From the NCBI RefSeq assembly GCF_013030945.1, contig NZ_JABBXF010000023.1, positions 62,001 to 126,000 of the forward strand: a DNA stretch of 64,000 bases, written 5' to 3'. The notes under the pieces were generated by a model, which had not been told where the DNA came from, did not search any database, and worked only from the letters and a program-made list of their open reading frames with translations. Each line of letters starts with the position of its first letter. Positions within the stretch are counted from its first letter, which is position 1. A program made the position numbers and the translations under genes. Positions 50,546 to 58,058 of the stretch are shown piece after piece. The stretch is from Streptomyces morookaense. Lineage in GTDB: Bacteria > Actinomycetota > Actinomycetes > Streptomycetales > Streptomycetaceae.

Positions 50546-50799
50546 GGAGTGTCGGCGGCGTTCGGCCAGGCCACGTCCGGCGTGTAGTGGGCCAGTTCGT
50601 CCTCGGCCGGGACGGTCAGCACGCCCGCGAAGCAATAGCCCTCGGCCAGCGGCACCCTGGCGTGGGAGGCCAGCCGCTCGGCTATCGCGTCCTGCGCCTC
50701 GGGGGCCGCCTTGGCCAGCGAGATGACCTCCCCGGGCAGAACGTAGTAGTTGCCTTCCGCATCGACGATGACCAGCGCCTTGGTCGCGCTTTCGCACAT
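50542..50799 (-). CDS. 85-residue small protein coupled to the oxygenase
   Basis: Begins MCESATKALVIVDAEGNYYV and continues LPGEVISLAKAAPEAQDAIAERL, a strand-turn then helix, followed by a less ordered C-terminus with aromatic and acidic residues (EGYCFAGVLTVPAEDEL, HYTPDVAWPNAADTP). The shape, a conserved-looking N-terminal block plus a variable tail, resembles ribosomal peptide precursors or small partner proteins. AAAGG lies 12-16 bases before the ATG. Translation is coupled to the oxygenase gene. It has no recognised family in my knowledge; precursor function is a hypothesis. Confidence 0.65.
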   Translation of the reverse strand: MCESATKALVIVDAEGNYYVLPGEVISLAKAAPEAQDAIAERLASHARVPLAEGYCFAGVLTVPAEDELAHYTPDVAWPNAADTP

Positions 50800-50922
50800 G
50801 GGTGGAGCCTTTCGGACACGGCGGGGAGACGGGGCGATCCGGACGCCGCTCGCAGTGTTGCGGCGCCCGGGGGCGAAAGGCAACCGCCGGGACGGAGCCC
50901 CACCCGGCGCACGGGTGGTGCC

Positions 50923-52281
50923 TCAGGTGAGCCAGCGGACCTCGTACGCCCCCAGTCCGACGGCGTGCCCGTCCACCGTGGCGGTGACGGGCCGGTCCAG
51001 CGTGTTGACGACCAGCACCGTCCGGTCCGAGGCGAGGGTGCGCAGATGCGCGGCGTCGGGCCCGCCGACGTCGGGGGTGCGGAGGTGCGTGCCGGGGTGG
51101 AAGGCCGCGGCGAAGCGCTGCAGCAGGTCCATCATCGGCAACTTGTCACCGCCGTCGGAGAGTTGGGTGGCGCTCCACAGACAGCCGGGGCAGTCGGCGG
51201 TCTCCTCCTCGGGGTTCCAGTAGAAGGCGGTGGCCACGCCGGCCCCGGCCAGCTCCATCATGGCCGTGGCCTGGACGGCGACGCGGTGCGGCTCCGTCCA
51301 GCCGCGGCGGTTGTCCTGGGCGTCGGGCGGCTCCACGTACCACTCGGCCCACCACACGGGCAGCCCCGTGGTCTTCGTCAGCCAGGTGCTGACGTCGCCG
51401 AACTTGCGGGTGGCCGCGAACTCGTCGGGCAGCATCCGGTTGCCGTCGCGCGTGTAGCTGGAGCCGTCGACGACGACGAAGTCGGCCCCCGCCTTGTGCT
51501 TGTCCCAGTACTCCAGGGCGTCGACGGCCCGCTGGTCGACCACTCCCCAAGGCCCTTGCAAGGACGATGCGTTGGAGGCGTTCCCGGGTGTCTCGGTGTC
51601 CATGACGACATACGGACCGCCGACGAGGGCGTTCCTGTTCTGTTTCTTGATCTCCGCGTAGACGAGGTTGTAGAGCTCGGTGTACCCCTCGTAGTCCCAG
51701 CGCTTCCTGGAATCGTCGTAGAAGCCCTTGAACTCGTTCCACACGATGAAGTGCCGGACGTCCGGGTAGCGTTTGGCGATCACGCCGGCGAGGGCGGCGA
51801 AGTCCTTGTAGTGGGCCCGGTCGGGCGCCGTCTCCAGGGACTTCTGGGACCAGTTGGTGCGGTTCCCGCCGCCCTTCATCCAGTCCGGGGCGCAGCACAG
51901 GGTGAGCACCGGCGTGGCATGGGTGCTGCGCATGAGGGCGACGCGGCGGTCGAGGTCGCCGAAGTTGTAGGAGCCCGGTCTGGGCTCGGGGTTGTCGGCG
52001 CCCCAGCCCATGATGTGCTGGTTCTGCGGCATGGGATCGGCGGAGAGCACGCCGGCGGCGGTCCTGCGGGCGCCGTCGTTGCCGAGGTCGGCGCTGTACT
52101 GGGTGTGCGTGAACCCGAAGCCGAGGTAGGCGGGGGTGCCGCCGGTGTTCGGTACGCCCTGGGCGCCGCGCGCGCGGCCGCCGGACTGGCAGCCGCCGGC
52201 ACAGAGCAGCATTACGAACGCGGCGACGACGGCCGCGACCAGGGCGACGAGGTGCGCCCGATTTCCGTCATGACGTCCCAT
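50923..52281 (-). CDS. secreted clan GH-A glycoside hydrolase (PslG/GH39-like)
   Basis: 452 residues from the ATG at 52279-52281. The N-terminus has a long hydrophobic signal ending LLCAGGC, a probable lipobox. The catalytic (beta/alpha)8 barrel holds HFIVWNEFKGFYDD (acid/base Glu of the clan GH-A NE motif) and VWWAEWYVEPP, a likely nucleophile strand. The C-terminal beta domain ends TVDGHAVGLGAYEVRWLT. Enzymes of the GH39 group such as PslG trim exopolysaccharide at the cell surface. Next to an exopolysaccharide-type operon, this one probably processes that polymer. Confidence 0.82.
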   Translation of the reverse strand: MGRHDGNRAHLVALVAAVVAAFVMLLCAGGCQSGGRARGAQGVPNTGGTPAYLGFGFTHTQYSADLGNDGARRTAAGVLSADPMPQNQHIMGWGADNPEPRPGSYNFGDLDRRVALMRSTHATPVLTLCCAPDWMKGGGNRTNWSQKSLETAPDRAHYKDFAALAGVIAKRYPDVRHFIVWNEFKGFYDDSRKRWDYEGYTELYNLVYAEIKKQNRNALVGGPYVVMDTETPGNASNASSLQGPWGVVDQRAVDALEYWDKHKAGADFVVVDGSSYTRDGNRMLPDEFAATRKFGDVSTWLTKTTGLPVWWAEWYVEPPDAQDNRRGWTEPHRVAVQATAMMELAGAGVATAFYWNPEEETADCPGCLWSATQLSDGGDKLPMMDLLQRFAAAFHPGTHLRTPDVGGPDAAHLRTLASDRTVLVVNTLDRPVTATVDGHAVGLGAYEVRWLT

Positions 52282-52300
52282 CACGGCCAAGGGTATCCCC

Positions 52301-52356
52301 GCGCCCCGTCAGGGACGCGGGGAACTGCGCGAGCAACCACCCACGGCCCGCAGCCG
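52301..52356. repeat. dispersed intergenic palindromic repeat, copy 6
   Basis: GCGCCCCGTCAGGGACGC (one arm mismatch), then GGGGAACTGCGCGAGC and GGCCCGCAGCCGA. It lies between the start of the hydrolase gene and the end of the GntR gene, both on the minus strand. Confidence 0.75.
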
Positions 52357-52379
52357 AAAGGCCGAACCGCCGTGGGCGG

Positions 52380-52754
52380 TCAGCCCTCGTACACGGCTCG
52401 CACCGCATCCTCCGCAGCGGCGAGGGCGGCCGCCCGGTCGAGCCCCAACCGCCGCGCCCGCTCGGCAAAGCCCCGCGCAGCGGACGCGGCCTCGCGGGCC
52501 GCCCCGTCCCCCTGGGCCGCAATGAACGTCCCGTTGCGGCCCCGCGTCTCGATCACCCCGTCCGCCTCCAGCGCCCGGTACGCCTTGGCCACCGTGTTCG
52601 CGGCGAGTCCGAGGTCCTCCGCGAACCCGCGTACCGTCGGGAGCTTGTAGCCCACGGGCAGTTCGCCGGAGCGGGCGCGCTCCGCGATGCGGGCGCGGAT
52701 CTGCTCGTAGGGCGGTTCGGCCGCTTCCGGGTCGACGGTCAGGTGCAACGCCAC
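52380..52754 (-). CDS. GntR-family regulator, YtrA subfamily
   Basis: 124 residues from a GTG at 52752-52754 with GGAG seven bases before it. The winged helix-turn-helix PPYEQIRARIAERARSGEL, YKLPTVRGFAEDLGLAANTV and VIETRGRNGTFIA is complete; a short helical tail (about 50 residues) provides dimerisation, as in YtrA-type proteins. The family usually represses nearby transporters in response to envelope stress. Here the neighbour is asnB, 51 bp upstream on the same strand, so any target is uncertain. Confidence 0.87.
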   Translation of the reverse strand: MALHLTVDPEAAEPPYEQIRARIAERARSGELPVGYKLPTVRGFAEDLGLAANTVAKAYRALEADGVIETRGRNGTFIAAQGDGAAREAASAARGFAERARRLGLDRAAALAAAEDAVRAVYEG

Positions 52755-52805
52755 GGTGGAACTCCATGCTGAGGGGTGTGGTCGCACCTATTGTGCGTCA
52801 GGACG

Positions 52806-54659
52806 CTACAGCTCGAGTGCGGTTCCGTACGAGGCGAGCCACGTGTTGAGCCCCAGCACCAGTTCCGTGCCCGTCCGGAAGGCCTCCCCCGCGTCGCCCG
52901 AGAGCGCCTGGGCGACACCGGCGGTGTCCAGCAGCGGCCGCACGGGGGCGTCCTTGTCGTCGAGCACCCGCCGCAGTTCCGCACCGAGGGCGGCCGCGTA
53001 GCGCGGGTCCTGGGTGCTGGGGTACGGGCTCTTGACCCGGTCCGCCACGATGTCGGGGAGCACGTCGCGCACGGCGGCGCGCAGCAGGGACTTCTCGCGC
53101 CCGTCGAAGGTCTTGAGCGCCCACGGGGTGTTGTAGACGTACTCGACCAGCCGGTGGTCGCAGAACGGCACCCGCACCTCCAGCCCGACGGCCATGCTGG
53201 CGCGGTCCTTGCGGTCGAGGAGCAGTTGCACGAAGCGGGTCAGGTGCAGATAGCTGACCTCGCGCATGCGGCGCTGCAGTCCGCTCTCGCCGGGCAGGTA
53301 CGAGATCTCGTCGAGGGCCTCCCGGTAGCGGGCGGCCTGGTAGCCGGGGAGGTCGAGCTTGGCGAGGAAGCCCGGGTCGAACAGGGAGGTGCCGGCGCCG
53401 CTCTGCTCCCCGGCGAACCGGTCGAAGACGCCGCCCGCGACCCATGGGAAGGTGTCGGAGTGCACGGCCTCGGGGTCGTGGAACCAGCGGTAGCCGCCGA
53501 AGACCTCGTCCGCGGACTCCCCGGACAGGGCGACCGTGGACTGTTCGCGGATCGCCTTGAAGAGGAGGTAGAGCGAGGTGTCCCCGTCGCCGAAACCCAT
53601 CGGCATGTCACGGGCGTTCAGGACGGCGTCGCGGTGGGCCCGGTCCATGAGGGCGGCGGTGTCGAGCACGATGTCGCTGTGGTCGGAGCGCACATGCTCG
53701 GCGAGGGCGTGGGCGTACGGCCCGTCGGGGGTGGGCCGCAGGGTGTCGGCCTTGAAGTTCTCGGTGTAGCCGGTGAAGTCGACCGAGAAGGACCGCACCG
53801 GCCCGCTGCCGGCGTCGGCCAGGCCCTTGGCGGCGAGGGCGGTGATGGCGGAGGAGTCGAGTCCGCCGGAGAGCAGGGTGCACAGCGGGACGTCGGCGAT
53901 CAGCTGGCGGGTGACGATGTCGTCGAGCAGTTCGCGGATGTGCCGGACGGTGGTGGCGGTGTCGTCGGTGTGCTCGCGGGCTTCGAGGGACCAGTAGCGC
54001 CGGACGGTCAGCCCGGAGCGCCGCACGCGGGCGGTGTGGCCGGGGCGCAGTTCGTACATGCCCCGGTAGACGGCGTGGCCGGGCGTCTTGGCCCAGCCGA
54101 CGAGTTCGGCGAGGCCCTCCGCGTCGACGGCGGGGCGCACGGCGGGGTGGGCGAGGATGGCCTTGGGCTCGGACCCGAAGAGCACGCCGTCCGAAGTGGG
54201 CCAGTAGTAGAGGGGTTTGATGCCCATGCGGTCGCGGACCAGGAGCAGTTCCTCGGTGCGCGGGTCCCACAGGGCGAAGGCGTACATGCCGTTCAGGCGC
54301 CGGGTGAAGTCCTCGCCCCATTCGAGGTAGGCGTGCAGCACCACCTCGGTGTCGCTGCTGGTGCGGAAGGTGTGGCCGTGGGACTCCAGCTCGGCGCGCA
54401 GCTCGCGGTAGTTGTAGACCTCGCCGCTGTAGGTGGTGGCGAGCAGTGTGCGCCCGTCGTGCTCGACGAGCATGGGCTGCTTGCCGCCCTCGATGTCGAT
54501 GACGGCCAGCCGGCGGTGTCCCAGGGCGGCGTGGGTGTCGAGCCATATGCCTGCGGCGTCCGGGCCGCGGAAGGCCATGGTCCGGGTCATCGCTTCAAGG
54601 GTGCCGCGCTCGGTGGTGAGATCCCTGTCGTAGGAAACCCAACCGGTGATACCGCACAT
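52806..54659 (-). CDS. asnB: asparagine synthase, glutamine-hydrolysing
   Basis: 617 residues. The processed N-terminus MCGITGWVSYDRDL places the glutaminase Cys at position 2. The glutaminase part includes RGPDAAGIW and GHRRLAVIDI; the synthetase part includes TLLSGGLDSSAITALAAKG (ATP pyrophosphatase SGGxDS) and ALSGESADEVFGGYRW. It makes asparagine from aspartate, ATP and glutamine. A GntR gene follows after 51 bp. It diverges from the GNAT gene across a 119 bp region with a palindrome and a likely leaderless promoter. Confidence 0.95.
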   Translation of the reverse strand: MCGITGWVSYDRDLTTERGTLEAMTRTMAFRGPDAAGIWLDTHAALGHRRLAVIDIEGGKQPMLVEHDGRTLLATTYSGEVYNYRELRAELESHGHTFRTSSDTEVVLHAYLEWGEDFTRRLNGMYAFALWDPRTEELLLVRDRMGIKPLYYWPTSDGVLFGSEPKAILAHPAVRPAVDAEGLAELVGWAKTPGHAVYRGMYELRPGHTARVRRSGLTVRRYWSLEAREHTDDTATTVRHIRELLDDIVTRQLIADVPLCTLLSGGLDSSAITALAAKGLADAGSGPVRSFSVDFTGYTENFKADTLRPTPDGPYAHALAEHVRSDHSDIVLDTAALMDRAHRDAVLNARDMPMGFGDGDTSLYLLFKAIREQSTVALSGESADEVFGGYRWFHDPEAVHSDTFPWVAGGVFDRFAGEQSGAGTSLFDPGFLAKLDLPGYQAARYREALDEISYLPGESGLQRRMREVSYLHLTRFVQLLLDRKDRASMAVGLEVRVPFCDHRLVEYVYNTPWALKTFDGREKSLLRAAVRDVLPDIVADRVKSPYPSTQDPRYAAALGAELRRVLDDKDAPVRPLLDTAGVAQALSGDAGEAFRTGTELVLGLNTWLASYGTALEL

Positions 54660-54704
54660 TGCCGTACCCCTTTCGTCAACGGATCGGGCGTGACGCTACG
54701 CCGC

Positions 54705-54727
54705 CATAGATGCATAGGCCATCTATG
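54705..54727. promoter_or_regulatory. palindrome between asnB and the GNAT gene
   Basis: CATAGATG (54705-54712) and CATCTATG (54720-54727) form a perfect 8-bp inverted repeat around a 7-base loop. It lies 46 bp before asnB and 52 bp before the GNAT gene, just upstream of the latter's -35. A regulator site for both genes is likely; the YtrA-type GntR next to asnB is a candidate. Confidence 0.6.
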
Positions 54728-54742
54728 AGCAGCTAAAACCTT

Positions 54743-54772
54743 TTGAAACAGGCCAGTTGGGCCGCCTACGTT
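54743..54772 (+). promoter_or_regulatory. promoter of the GNAT gene, probably giving a leaderless mRNA
   Basis: TTGAAA (54743-54748), an 18-base spacer, and TACGTT (54767-54772). The start codon ATG is at 54779, about seven bases after the -10, so transcription would start at the ATG. No ribosome site precedes the ATG, which agrees. Confidence 0.6.
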
Positions 54773-54778
54773 TCCGTC

Positions 54779-55714
54779 ATGACACAGACGACACCCGTAC
54801 GGGTCCGGGACCTGCGCCACGACGACCCCGAGGACGCGGCGGCCGCGGCCGAAACGCGGCGCGCCGCACTGCCGTTCATGCTGGTCACGCCGGAGCTGCT
54901 GGCGTGGGAGGCGGAGCACTCGCCCGCGGAGGCGCATTACCGGCTGCTGGTGGCCGAGTTGGACGGCGCCGTCGTGGGCACCGCCCGGACCGGCCTGTTC
55001 TTCGACAGCCCCGAGCCGGGGAAGGCCTACTGCAACCTGTACGTCCACCCCGACGCGACCGGCCGGGGCGCCGGGTCGGCGCTGCTGGCGGCGGCCGAAG
55101 GGCACCTGGCCGGGCTGGGCGCCCGGTCCGTGTACACGTGGGCCCTGGATGACGGCCACTCCGTCGCCTGGGCCGGCCGCCGGGGCTACGAGCCGCGCCG
55201 CAAGGCCCGCTTCCTGCGCCTGGACCTCGCCGTGCTGCCGCCGGAGACGGCGCCGCCGGCCGGGATCGAGCTGCGGACGGTCGCGGACTTCGCGGCCGAT
55301 CCGCGGCCGTTGTACGAGCTGGACGCGGCGGTGTCGCTCGACGAACCGGGGGAGGTGGAGAGGGAGCCGATCCCGTACGAGGACTGGCTGGCGGCCCACT
55401 GGGAACGGCCGGGGCTGGACCGTGACCTGTCCGTGGTCGCGGTGGACGGTGGGACGCCGGTGGCGTTTTCGCTGGCGCGGACCGATGGGAGGGGGCGGTA
55501 CATGTCGGCGATGACGGGGGCCCTGCGGGACTGGCGCGGGCGGGGGTTGGCGCGGCTGGTGAAGAACCGCTCACTCCACCTGGCCCGCGAGGCGGGGTGT
55601 GTGGAGGCGTTCACCGGCAACGATGCCGGGAACGGCCCGATGCTGGCGGTGAACCGCTGGTTCGGGTACGGCCCGGCGGCGGACGAATGGCATTGCGTAC
55701 GGGAACTGGGGTGA
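54779..55714 (+). CDS. tandem GNAT-family N-acetyltransferase
   Basis: 311 residues with two GNAT halves. The first (about 10-150) has the acetyl-CoA loop LYVHPDATGRGAGSALLAAA; the second (about 165-311) has MTGALRDWRGRGLARLVKNR and ends FGYGPAADEWHCVRELG. The second-half motif RGRGLA also fits the Q/RxxGxG/A pattern, so both may bind cofactor. Tandem-GNAT proteins in actinobacteria acetylate small amines or antibiotics; MshD of mycothiol synthesis is one example but this is not clearly it. Probably translated from a leaderless mRNA. Confidence 0.88.
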   Translation: MTQTTPVRVRDLRHDDPEDAAAAAETRRAALPFMLVTPELLAWEAEHSPAEAHYRLLVAELDGAVVGTARTGLFFDSPEPGKAYCNLYVHPDATGRGAGSALLAAAEGHLAGLGARSVYTWALDDGHSVAWAGRRGYEPRRKARFLRLDLAVLPPETAPPAGIELRTVADFAADPRPLYELDAAVSLDEPGEVEREPIPYEDWLAAHWERPGLDRDLSVVAVDGGTPVAFSLARTDGRGRYMSAMTGALRDWRGRGLARLVKNRSLHLAREAGCVEAFTGNDAGNGPMLAVNRWFGYGPAADEWHCVRELG

Positions 55715-55720
55715 GCGGGG

Positions 55721-55803
55721 GCGCCCCGTAAGGGGCGCGGGGCTGTGTCGATATGCGGCTCCGCCGCGTGGGCGCGACCAGCCCCCCACCGGCCCGCAGT
55801 TGA
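55721..55803. repeat. dispersed intergenic palindromic repeat, copy 7 (variant with GATATGCGG)
   Basis: GCGCCCC-GTAA-GGGGCGC, then GGGGCTGTGTCGATATGCGG, a GCTCCGCCGC segment, and GCGACCAGCC through GGCCCGCAG. It fills the gap between the convergent GNAT and carboxyltransferase genes. Confidence 0.75.
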
Positions 55804-57288
55804 CTACAGGCGCCGATACCGCGCCCTCCGCTCCACCCGCCGCTCCTCGGGCGCAAGCGCCCGCACGGCACTCAACTCCGCACCGGCAACCCACCCCAAC
55901 CGCGGCAGGAAGCCATCCCCCTCCTCGACAATCCGGTCCACGATCCCCCGCCCCAACAGATCGGCGGACCGCACCCCTTGCCGGTCCGCGACTTCGAACG
56001 CCCGCTCCGTGGTGCGATGGAGAATCGCCGCGGCCCCCTCCGGCGGCAGCGGCGACAGCCAGGCATGCCGCGCCGCGATCACCCGGTCGGCCGGGAGCAG
56101 GGCGAGCGCGGCACCGCCCGCGCCCTGGCCCAGCAGCAGGCACACGGTCGGTGCGTCCAGGGTCACCATGTCGGCGAGGCACCGCGCGATCTCGCCCGCG
56201 AGGCCGCCCTCCTCGGCCTCGCGGGACAGCGCGGCCCCGGCCGTGTCGACGACGGTGAGCAGCGGCAGCCCCAGTTCGGCCGCGATGCGCATGCCCCGCC
56301 GCGCGGCCCGCAGCCCGGCGGGCCCGAGGGCCTGCCCGTGCTCCGGGACACCCGCGGCGGGCGTGGCCCGGCTGCCGCGGTCGTGGCCGAGGACGACACA
56401 GGCCGCACCCCCGACCCGGGCGAGGGCAAGCAGCAGCCCGGGGTCGCGCTCCCCGGCGCCCGTACCGCTCAGGAGCGTGACATCGGCGGCGGCCGCCGCC
56501 AGGAACTCCCGCACCCCGGGCCGTTCCGGCCGCCGCGAGCGCCGGATCGATTCGGCGGTGGAGGGCGGCTCCCCCGCAAGGGGCTCCCCCGCGTCGGGAA
56601 GCGGCGACCCCTCCGCACCGCTGTCGCACAGCACCGACAACGCCCGCGCCGCGACCCCGCCCAGGCGTGCCGCAGGCAACACCGCATCGACCAGCCCGTT
56701 CGCCAGCAGGTTCTCCGCGACCTGCACTCCCGCCGGGAACTCCTCGCCGTACAGCGCCTGGTGGACCCGGGGGCCCAGGAAGCCGATGAGCGCGCCGGGT
56801 TCGGCGGAGGTGAGGTGGCCGAGGGAGCCCCACGAGGCGAGGACGCCGCCGGTCGTGGGGTGCCGGAGGTGGACGAGGTACGGCAGTCCGGCGGCCTTGT
56901 GCTCGGTGATCGCGGCGGCGACCTTCACCATCTGCAGGAAGGCGATGGTCCCCTCCTGCATGCGGGTGCCGCCGGAGGCGGGGGCGGCGAGCAGCGGCAG
57001 CCGTTCGGCCGTGGCCCGTTCCACGGCGCGCACCAGCCGCTCCCCGGCCGCGACCCCGATCGACCCGGCCAGGAACCGGAATTCGCAGGCCACGACGGCC
57101 ACCCGGCGCCCGTGCAGCAGTCCTTCGCCGGTGACGACGGACTCGTCGAGCCCGGTGCGCCGGCGGGCGGCGAGCAGGTCGGCGCGGTAGCCGGGGTCGT
57201 CCTCGGTCAGCGCGAGGGGCTCGTCCCAGCAGCGCCAGCTGCCGGGGTCGACGACGGCCGCGATGAGGTCGAGCGCGGGGGTGTGCAT
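55804..57288 (-). CDS. acyl-CoA carboxyltransferase, AccD-AccA-like single polypeptide
   Basis: 494 residues. The N-terminal half resembles the beta (AccD) crotonase-like domain: RRVAVVACEFRFLAGSIGVAAGERLVRAVE, PLLAAPASGGTRMQEG and HLRHPTTGGVLASWGSLG. The C-terminal half resembles alpha (AccA): GMRIAAELGLPLLTVVDTAGAALS, GEIARCLADMVTLDAPTVCLLLGQGAGGAALALLPADRVIA and EGAAAILHRTTERAFEVADRQG. There is no N-terminal zinc finger. It would transfer CO2 from biotin to an acyl-CoA, but no biotin-carrier or carboxylase gene is adjacent. The DUF402 gene lies 4 bp upstream on the same strand. Confidence 0.88.
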   Translation of the reverse strand: MHTPALDLIAAVVDPGSWRCWDEPLALTEDDPGYRADLLAARRRTGLDESVVTGEGLLHGRRVAVVACEFRFLAGSIGVAAGERLVRAVERATAERLPLLAAPASGGTRMQEGTIAFLQMVKVAAAITEHKAAGLPYLVHLRHPTTGGVLASWGSLGHLTSAEPGALIGFLGPRVHQALYGEEFPAGVQVAENLLANGLVDAVLPAARLGGVAARALSVLCDSGAEGSPLPDAGEPLAGEPPSTAESIRRSRRPERPGVREFLAAAAADVTLLSGTGAGERDPGLLLALARVGGAACVVLGHDRGSRATPAAGVPEHGQALGPAGLRAARRGMRIAAELGLPLLTVVDTAGAALSREAEEGGLAGEIARCLADMVTLDAPTVCLLLGQGAGGAALALLPADRVIAARHAWLSPLPPEGAAAILHRTTERAFEVADRQGVRSADLLGRGIVDRIVEEGDGFLPRLGWVAGAELSAVRALAPEERRVERRARYRRL

Positions 57289-57292
57289 GGGG

Positions 57293-57784
57293 TCACCCTG
57301 CCACGGGGAGGCGGAGCAGCTCCTCGAACCCGCCTGCGGTGCGGGCGAGGTCCTCCAGCTCGTCGAGGGCGGCGACGGCCCGTGCCGCGGCGACGGGGTC
57401 GCGCTCGGCCAGGCCGCTCTCGGCGAACTCGTCCTCGTCGAGGCGGAGGACGGCGGTGCCGTCCGCGGAGCGCCACAGGTCGAGGTCGAGGTCGGTCACG
57501 ACGAGCGTGCCGTCCTCGACACGGGCGGGCCGGGTGATGTCGCAGTACCAGCCCTTGAGCGTGCCGCGGGCGTCGCGGACCTCCTTGACGGAGTACCAGC
57601 GGTCGCGCCAGTAGTGCTCGGTGAACACGTCGCCCTCCTCGAAGCGGACGAACCCGAAGTCACGGGCGGCTGCGCCGGCCCAGGGGGCGCGGACGACGAC
57701 GCGGGTGCCGTCGTCGTGGACGAGGGTCGCGGGGTAACGGGTGTCGGGGCGGGGGGCTTTGACGAGCCGCACGGTGGTGATCAT
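57293..57784 (-). CDS. DUF402 family protein
   Basis: 163 residues from the ATG at 57782-57784. Signature segments WAGAAARDFGFVRFEEGDVFTEHYWRDRWYSVKEVRD, KGWYCDITRPA and LVVTDLDLDLWRSADG, with acidic metal-binding positions (DLDLD and LDEDEF), match DUF402, which includes nucleotide hydrolases such as FomD and Ntdp. It probably hydrolyses a nucleoside diphosphate or related phosphate ester. It is the first gene of a two-gene operon with the carboxyltransferase. Confidence 0.88.
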   Translation of the reverse strand: MITTVRLVKAPRPDTRYPATLVHDDGTRVVVRAPWAGAAARDFGFVRFEEGDVFTEHYWRDRWYSVKEVRDARGTLKGWYCDITRPARVEDGTLVVTDLDLDLWRSADGTAVLRLDEDEFAESGLAERDPVAAARAVAALDELEDLARTAGGFEELLRLPVAG

Positions 57785-57843
57785 GGGTGCAGCGTCTCGC
57801 GGTGCCCACCGCTTGGGCCAGTGGTTTTCGTGCCCCGCACCGG

Positions 57844-57926
57844 GCGCCCCGTCAGGGGCGCGGGGCTGTGCCCCGTAAGGGGCGCGGGGAACTGCGCGAC
57901 CAGCCCCCACCGGCCCGCAGCCGACG
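57844..57926. repeat. dispersed intergenic palindromic repeat, copy 8 (double stem)
   Basis: Two GCGCCCC-like stems in tandem (57844-57861 and 57868-57888), then GGGGAACTGCGCGACC and GGCCCGCAGCCGACG. It lies upstream of the DUF402 gene on the minus strand, facing copy 9. Confidence 0.75.
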
Positions 57927-57967
57927 CACCACCCCAGGGGTCCGGGGCGCAGCCCCGAGGACGTCCA

Positions 57968-58019
57968 CTGCGGGCGCGTCGTGGTCGCTCGCGCAGTTCC
58001 CCGCGCCCCTTACGGGGCG
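57968..58019. repeat. dispersed intergenic palindromic repeat, copy 9 (reverse orientation)
   Basis: CTGCGGGCGCGTCGTGG, then CTCGCGCAGTTCC, and CGCCCCTTACGGGGCG. With copy 8 it forms a head-to-head pair filling the 274 bp between the DUF402 and lipase genes. Besides the pair I see nothing else there. Confidence 0.75.
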
Positions 58020-58058
58020 AAGCCCCGACGGGGCGCTACGGGACACCGCCCCCGGGTG

